This document shows, piece after piece, positions 60,328-64,000 of a stretch of DNA of 64,000 nucleotides (positions within the stretch are counted from its first letter, which is position 1; each line of letters opens with the position of its first letter). The stretch covers positions 163,384 to 227,383 of the forward strand of contig NZ_FMZM01000005.1 of assembly GCF_900101465.1 (NCBI RefSeq), in the 5' to 3' direction. This stretch comes from Nocardioides lianchengensis (GTDB lineage Bacteria; Actinomycetota; Actinomycetes; Propionibacteriales; Nocardioidaceae). The position numbers and the translations under genes were made by a program. The notes under the pieces are model-generated. The model worked only from the letters and a program-made list of their open reading frames with translations, was not told the origin of the DNA and searched no databases.

Positions 60328-60333
60328 TAGGGT
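60328..60333 (+). promoter_or_regulatory. Leaderless -10 box (TAGGGT) for the VOC gene
   Basis: TAGGGT ends 6 nt before GTG 60340, just after the terminator hairpin. Confidence 0.6.
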
Positions 60334-60339
60334 CGACCG

Positions 60340-60747
60340 GTGCGTCTGGACCTCACGACCCTGGTGGTCGCCGACTACGATCCCGCCATCGCCTTCTTCG
60401 TCGACGCGCTCGGCTTCGAGCTCGCCGAGGACACCCCGCGCGGGACGGCGTCCGACGGCAGCCCCAAGCGCTGGGTCGTCGTCCGGCCGCCGGGCGGTGG
60501 GGGCGGGCTGCTGCTGGCCCGTGCCGACGGTCCCGACCAGGCCGCCGCGGTCGGGCGGCAGACCGGCGGTCGGGTCGGCTTCTTCCTCCAGGTCGACGAC
60601 TTCGCGGCGTCGTACGACCGGATGCGGGCGCACGACGTCGAGTTCCTGGAGGAGCCTCGCTACGAGGAGTACGGCACCGTCGTGGCGTTCCGCGACGTCG
60701 CCGGCAACACCTGGGACCTGCTCGGCCCGGCTCAGAGCCCCGCGTAG
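60340..60747 (+). CDS. VOC (glyoxalase/bleomycin-resistance) family protein
   Basis: A 135-residue protein with the paired beta-alpha-beta-beta-beta units of the vicinal oxygen chelate fold: LTTLVVADYDPAIAFFVDALGFEL, RWVVVRPPGGGGGLLLARAD, RVGFFLQVDDFAASYDRMRA and TVVAFRDVAGNTWDLLG. The expected metal ligands are incomplete: the first position is Thr rather than His or Gln, but the final Glu is replaced by Asp in WDL, so metal binding is uncertain. Substrate unknown. Leaderless by TAGGGT. Its last 16 bases overlap the convergent glycosyltransferase gene. Confidence 0.87.
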   Translation: MRLDLTTLVVADYDPAIAFFVDALGFELAEDTPRGTASDGSPKRWVVVRPPGGGGGLLLARADGPDQAAAVGRQTGGRVGFFLQVDDFAASYDRMRAHDVEFLEEPRYEEYGTVVAFRDVAGNTWDLLGPAQSPA

Positions 60748-61823
60748 AGCGCCAGGTGCGCCCGCGCCGCGCGCTCCCAGGTGTACGACGCCGCCAGCGC
60801 GCGGCCGGCGGACGGGTCCGGGGGAGACGCGAGCACGGTGCCGAGGGCGTCCGCGAGCGAGGCCGGGTCGGAGCCGAACGCGACACAGCTGCCGAGCACC
60901 TCGCGCAGCACCGGCAGGTCGCGGGCGACGACCGGGACGCCGGCGGCCAGGGCCTCCATCGCGGCCAGCCCGAAGCCTTCCTTGGTCGAGACCATCGCGA
61001 GGGCCGAGGCCTGGGCGACCAGGGACGGCAGCTCGTCCTCGGTGAGGGTGCCGAGCACGACCGGGGTGATCCCCAGTGTCGCCGCGCGGGCGTCGTACGC
61101 CGCCCGGTAGTCGCGGTAGTCGAAGAGGGTCTCGCCACCGCCGATCACCAGGGCCAGGTCGGGGTGCGAGTCGCGCAGCCGCGCGAACGCCTCCAGCAGG
61201 TCGAGGCTGCCCTTGCGGGGCTCGATGCCGCCGAGGGCGAGGACGTACCGACCCAGCGAGGCGGCCCACCGGGAGCGACCGGCGTCGTCGAGCGCGCCCG
61301 CGGCGAAGCGCTCGGCGTCGACGCCGTTCGGGATCACCGTGGGCGTCAGCCCCCACCCGGTCGTGACCTCGGCGGCGACCGCGGCCGACACGCACACCAG
61401 CGTCGACGGTGAGACGACCGCGCGCTCGTGGCAGGCCGCGAGCTCGGGGGTGGTGAACGTGTCGAGGTGGTGGACGGTGCGCAGGCAGTGCTCGTCGGGA
61501 GTCCGGGGCAGCGCGGCGTTGGCGCTGATGCAGTCCTGCGCGTGCACCACGTCGTACGACGGCCGGTGTGGCTCGAACGCGTCGCGCAGCACGGCGATCG
61601 ACCGCACGATCCGGGCACCAACGTCCGCGTCCGGTGCCTCGAACGGCACCGCGTGCACGGTCACGGCGGGGGAGACCGGCCGGAAGAACGTGGTGTCGCC
61701 GCCCCGACCCAGGGTCCACACGTGCACGTCGACCCCGAGGTCGGCCAGTGCCTCGGCCAGCGCCAGCGTGTGCACGACGCCGCCGCGGGGGCGGGTCGAG
61801 TAGGTGAGCAGGGCGACCCTCAC
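60732..61823 (-). CDS. Group 1 glycosyltransferase, MSMEG_0565 type
   Basis: A 363-residue GT-B glycosyltransferase. The N-terminal domain has LLTYSTRPRGGVVHTLALAEAL (Gly-rich donor loop), YDVVHAQDCISANAAL and CLRTVHHLDTFTTPELAAC. The C-terminal GT4 domain has PTVIPNGVDAERFAAG, YVLALGGIEPRKGSLDLLEAF and ALAMVSTKEGFGLAAMEALAAGVPVVA, the EGFGLxxxEAxAxG nucleotide-sugar motif. The RPRGGVVHTLALAEAL start and neighbours fit the MSMEG_0565 family of the Nit1C nitrogen-starvation cluster. GTG 61823 overlaps the preceding stop (GTGA). Substrate unknown. Confidence 0.88.
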   Translation of the reverse strand: MRVALLTYSTRPRGGVVHTLALAEALADLGVDVHVWTLGRGGDTTFFRPVSPAVTVHAVPFEAPDADVGARIVRSIAVLRDAFEPHRPSYDVVHAQDCISANAALPRTPDEHCLRTVHHLDTFTTPELAACHERAVVSPSTLVCVSAAVAAEVTTGWGLTPTVIPNGVDAERFAAGALDDAGRSRWAASLGRYVLALGGIEPRKGSLDLLEAFARLRDSHPDLALVIGGGETLFDYRDYRAAYDARAATLGITPVVLGTLTEDELPSLVAQASALAMVSTKEGFGLAAMEALAAGVPVVARDLPVLREVLGSCVAFGSDPASLADALGTVLASPPDPSAGRALAASYTWERAARAHLALYAGL

Positions 61824-62644
61824 GAGGACGTCCTGTACGCCGACGGCGTCAGCTCGTCCAGGTGGTGCAGGACCCGCCGCGACCGGGCGACCTCCGCGAC
61901 GACGTCGATCTCCGCGACGGCCAGCCCGCCCTTGGACGACGTGCGGGCCAGGATGTCGCCGCCCGGCCCGACCACCTTGGCCTGGCCGAGGAACCGCAGC
62001 CCGCCCATCACCCCGGTCTGGTTGGAGGAGACCCAGACGACCTGGTTCTCGGCGGCACGGGCGGCGTCGTAGAGGTCGAACAGCCGCGACTGGCGGTCCT
62101 GCGGGAGCCGGGACGCGCGGTCGGTCACCGACGCCGGCCAGGCCGAGAGGCAGGCCAGCACCGTCGCGCCGTCCAGGGCCAGCGACCGGGCCGCCTCGGG
62201 GAAGGTCTTGTCGTAGTCGATGAGCATGCCGAGCCGACCGACCGGGGTGTCGAACGCGGTGAACGCGTCGCCGGCGGCGTACACGAGGGACTCGCCGGCG
62301 GGCTGGTGCACCTTGCGGTGGCGGCCCAGGACACCGTCGCCGGACACGCACAGGGCCGAGTTGTAGAGCAGCGGGCCGGCCTCCTCGGCGTACCCGAAGC
62401 AGACCACCATCGGGCCGGCCATCGCGACGATCCGGCCCACCTCGAACGAGTCCTCGCTCAGCGCCGGCGGCAGGGCGTACGGGTCGGGGTGCCGCAGGTC
62501 GGACAGGTAGCCGCCCAGCGTGGCATCGGGCAGCACCAGCAGGTCGACGCCCGCGGTCCGGGCGTCGCCGATGATGCCCTCCACCTTCGCCAGGGCCCGT
62601 TCCAGGTCGCGACCGAAGTGGGCGGCGACCGCGCCCAACCTCAT
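61820..62644 (-). CDS. Nitrilase-fold (carbon-nitrogen hydrolase family) protein with altered catalytic residues
   Basis: A 274-residue protein of the nitrilase superfamily and clearly so by fold: DLLVLPDATLGGYLSDL, LCVSGDGVLGRHRKVHQPAGE, VGRLGMLIDYDKTFPEAARS, VWVSSNQTG. The catalytic Glu-Lys-Cys triad is not intact: the Glu position is Asp (LPDATLGG for FPExxLxG), Lys is kept (GRHRKVH), and the Cys position is Asp (LIDYDKTFPEAAR for ICYDxxFPE). It may be inactive on nitriles or amides or act as a scaffold. ATG 62644 is preferred (GTGAGG 9 bases upstream) over GTG 62650. It overlaps the glycosyltransferase by 4 bases. Confidence 0.87.
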   Translation of the reverse strand: MRLGAVAAHFGRDLERALAKVEGIIGDARTAGVDLLVLPDATLGGYLSDLRHPDPYALPPALSEDSFEVGRIVAMAGPMVVCFGYAEEAGPLLYNSALCVSGDGVLGRHRKVHQPAGESLVYAAGDAFTAFDTPVGRLGMLIDYDKTFPEAARSLALDGATVLACLSAWPASVTDRASRLPQDRQSRLFDLYDAARAAENQVVWVSSNQTGVMGGLRFLGQAKVVGPGGDILARTSSKGGLAVAEIDVVAEVARSRRVLHHLDELTPSAYRTSS

Positions 62645-62654
62645 GAGCACCGCC

Positions 62655-63929
62655 TCACCCGGCTGCCACCCGGTCGAAGGCGCCGGTGATGGCGGTCGCG
62701 ACGTGCTCGGCGTCCCGGGCGATGCCGTGGAAGCGCCCCGAACCCCAGGTGTGCAGCCAGGGGAGCCCGAGGAAGTACAGGCCGGGCACGGACGTCACGC
62801 CCCGGGTATGGGTCGGTCGACCGGTGCCGTCGAAGACCCCGACCTGCACCCAGCGGTAGTCGGGGCGGTAGCCGATCGCCCACACCACCGAGGTGACGCC
62901 TTCCGCGGCGAGGTCGAGCGAGGTGGGCTCCGACTCCGGCACCCAGACCGGCTCGTACGGCGCGCCCGCGGGCGCGTCGATCCCCTGCGCCTCGATGTGC
63001 CGGTCGATGTCGCGGCAGATCGAGTTGTAGACCGCGTCCGCGCCGTCGAGCGCCGCGGTGAGCGTCGGCCGGAACGACAGCGCGCCGTCGCGCCCGCCGT
63101 CGAGCAGGCCGTAGAGCCGCATCCCCTCCAGCGCGAACTGCCGCAGGTCGATGTCGCGCCCGCCGTCGCGGCCGGTGACGTAGTGGTTGGTCTTCTCGCG
63201 AGCGGCCACGCCACCGGGGTACTGCGCGACCGGGGTGTCGTAGAGCCCCATGTCCGCCAACCAGGTCATGCAGTCGCGGCCGCGGTGGAAGCGGGCCACT
63301 CGCGGAGCGTCGCCGAGCGCGAGATGCACCTGGCGGCCCGCGAGGTGCAGGTCCTCGGCGATCTGGGCGCCGGACTGGCCGGACCCCACCACCAGCACGG
63401 CGCCCTCGGGCAGCTGGTCGTCGTTGCGGTAGTCGGCCGACTGCAGCTGGGTGATCGACGGATCCAGCGCGCTGGCCCACGACGGCACGATCGGCAGGTG
63501 GTAGCCGCCGGTCGCCAGCACCACGTGCTCGGCCTCCCACGTCTCCTCGCCGTCGGGGCCGGAGGTGGTCAGCACGAAGCCACCGCCCTCCCGCTCGGTC
63601 AGCCGGGTCACGGCCGTGTGCTCGACGACCGGCGGGTCGAAGGTCGGCGCGTAGCCGGACAACCACGCGACGATCTCGTCGCGGCCCATGAAGCCGTCGG
63701 GCTCCGGCCCGTCGTACGCGTAGCCGGGCAGCCGGCAGTGCCAGTTGGGCGTGACCAGGGTGAAGTTGTCCCAGCGCCGGTCCCGCCACTCGTGGCCGAG
63801 GGTCTTGGCCTCGAGGACGACGTGGTCGACGCCGTCGCGGGTGAGGAACCAGCTGGTCGACAGGCCGGCTTGGCCGCCGCCGACGATCGCGACCGTCGTC
63901 CGCCGGTGGTCGAGCTTGTGGAGACTCAT
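62655..63929 (-). CDS. Flavin-dependent oxidoreductase, MSMEG_0569 type
   Basis: A 424-residue FAD/NADPH monooxygenase-like protein. The FAD motif is TVAIVGGGQAGLSTSWFLTRD near residue 12; a characteristic RWDNFTLVTPNWHCRLPGYAY follows; the second dinucleotide motif is AVLVVGSGQSGAQIAEDLHLA near 172; and the C-terminus has VVWAIGYRPDYRW and LYFLGLPWLHTWGSGRF. This set is the MSMEG_0569 family found only in the Nit1C cluster, where it may oxidise a nitrogen compound (inference). ATG 63929 overlaps the preceding stop (ATGA) and the gene ends about 10 bases before the nitrilase-fold start, so all four minus-strand genes are one operon. Confidence 0.9.
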   Translation of the reverse strand: MSLHKLDHRRTTVAIVGGGQAGLSTSWFLTRDGVDHVVLEAKTLGHEWRDRRWDNFTLVTPNWHCRLPGYAYDGPEPDGFMGRDEIVAWLSGYAPTFDPPVVEHTAVTRLTEREGGGFVLTTSGPDGEETWEAEHVVLATGGYHLPIVPSWASALDPSITQLQSADYRNDDQLPEGAVLVVGSGQSGAQIAEDLHLAGRQVHLALGDAPRVARFHRGRDCMTWLADMGLYDTPVAQYPGGVAAREKTNHYVTGRDGGRDIDLRQFALEGMRLYGLLDGGRDGALSFRPTLTAALDGADAVYNSICRDIDRHIEAQGIDAPAGAPYEPVWVPESEPTSLDLAAEGVTSVVWAIGYRPDYRWVQVGVFDGTGRPTHTRGVTSVPGLYFLGLPWLHTWGSGRFHGIARDAEHVATAITGAFDRVAAG

Positions 63930-64000
63930 GACGGGTCCTTCGGGAGGGGCGGGTGGAGGGAGAGGACCTCGACGAGCGCCTCAGGGTCGTACGACGCCGC
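63926..64000 (-). CDS. MSMEG_0570-type nitrogen-starvation protein, C-terminal fragment (cut by window edge)
   Basis: Only the last 24 codons are present, reading AASYDPEALVEVLSLHPPLP and ending at a TGA (63926-63928) that overlaps the flavoprotein start. A YDPEALVEVLSL-like end fits the small MSMEG_0570 family of the Nit1C cluster, which ends in a similar acidic-hydrophobic strand, and the neighbour order supports it. The extra HPPLPKDPS tail is not typical, so the call rests mainly on context. Confidence 0.6.
   Translation of the reverse strand, partial: AASYDPEALVEVLSLHPPLPKDPS

Overview
The window is one continuous stretch of a very GC-rich actinobacterial chromosome. The gene content points to Nocardioidaceae (Nocardioides or a close relative): actinobacterial marker families (DUF4193, DUF3093, DUF3159, DUF3710, DUF3105), a mycothione reductase, a GTG/TTG-rich start-codon set, short operons joined by ATGA/GTGA/TTGA overlaps, and small intergenic repeats built on a TGGTTGAGG...CTCGAAACC core. 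The genus is an inference. I recognised no rRNA, tRNA, prophage, insertion sequence or CRISPR array. I count 72 protein genes; the first and last are cut by the window edges.

Layout. 1-8.5 kb: a housekeeping block in nearly the same order as the M. tuberculosis suhB-dut-ceoBC region: inositol monophosphatase tail, DUF4193, DUF3093, dut, DUF3710, OB-fold protein, DUF3159, two TrkA-type K+ regulators, a large APC permease and a TRAM RNA methyltransferase. 8.5-23 kb: an SDR, a secreted repeat protein, aconitase behind a perfect palindrome, a lipoprotein whose start lies in a hairpin loop, a SigE-family sigma factor with a probable membrane anti-sigma partner, thiamine-related small proteins, several GNAT acetyltransferases, a GH18-like secreted protein and a Nudix protein. 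23-34.5 kb: dxs, a secreted HExxH protease-like lipoprotein, mycothione reductase, an amino-acid permease, a coiled-coil protein, small membrane proteins and an IMPase. 34.5-47 kb: lipid metabolism. It holds fadB-fadA, a PAC2 protein, two tandem TesB thioesterases, malate:quinone oxidoreductase and the htdX-fabG4 / fadA2 divergon, followed by a TetR regulator. 47-51.6 kb: an ABC-F ATPase and ATP-dependent DNA ligase LigB. 51.7-60.3 kb: a complete CYP51 locus (TetR, P450, SDR, CYP51, ferredoxin, NTF2-like protein, aldehyde dehydrogenase, SDR, beta-hydroxyacid dehydrogenase, CMD protein), all on the plus strand. 60.3-64 kb: a VOC protein, then the minus-strand edge of the Nit1C / MSMEG_0565-0572 type nitrogen-starvation cluster (glycosyltransferase, nitrilase-fold protein, flavin oxidoreductase, end of the MSMEG_0570-type protein).

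How the genes work together. Two lipid blocks appear to share a regulatory logic: GTAAC half-sites occur upstream of fadAB, between fabG4 and fadA2, and at the TetR promoter at 47.15 kb. The CYP51 locus looks like a self-contained monooxygenase, ferredoxin and dehydrogenase pathway under a TetR whose start codon lies inside a perfect palindrome. Across the window, sixteen start codons sit exactly 6 nt downstream of a TANNNT box with no Shine-Dalgarno, which suggests widespread leaderless transcription and fixes many starts.
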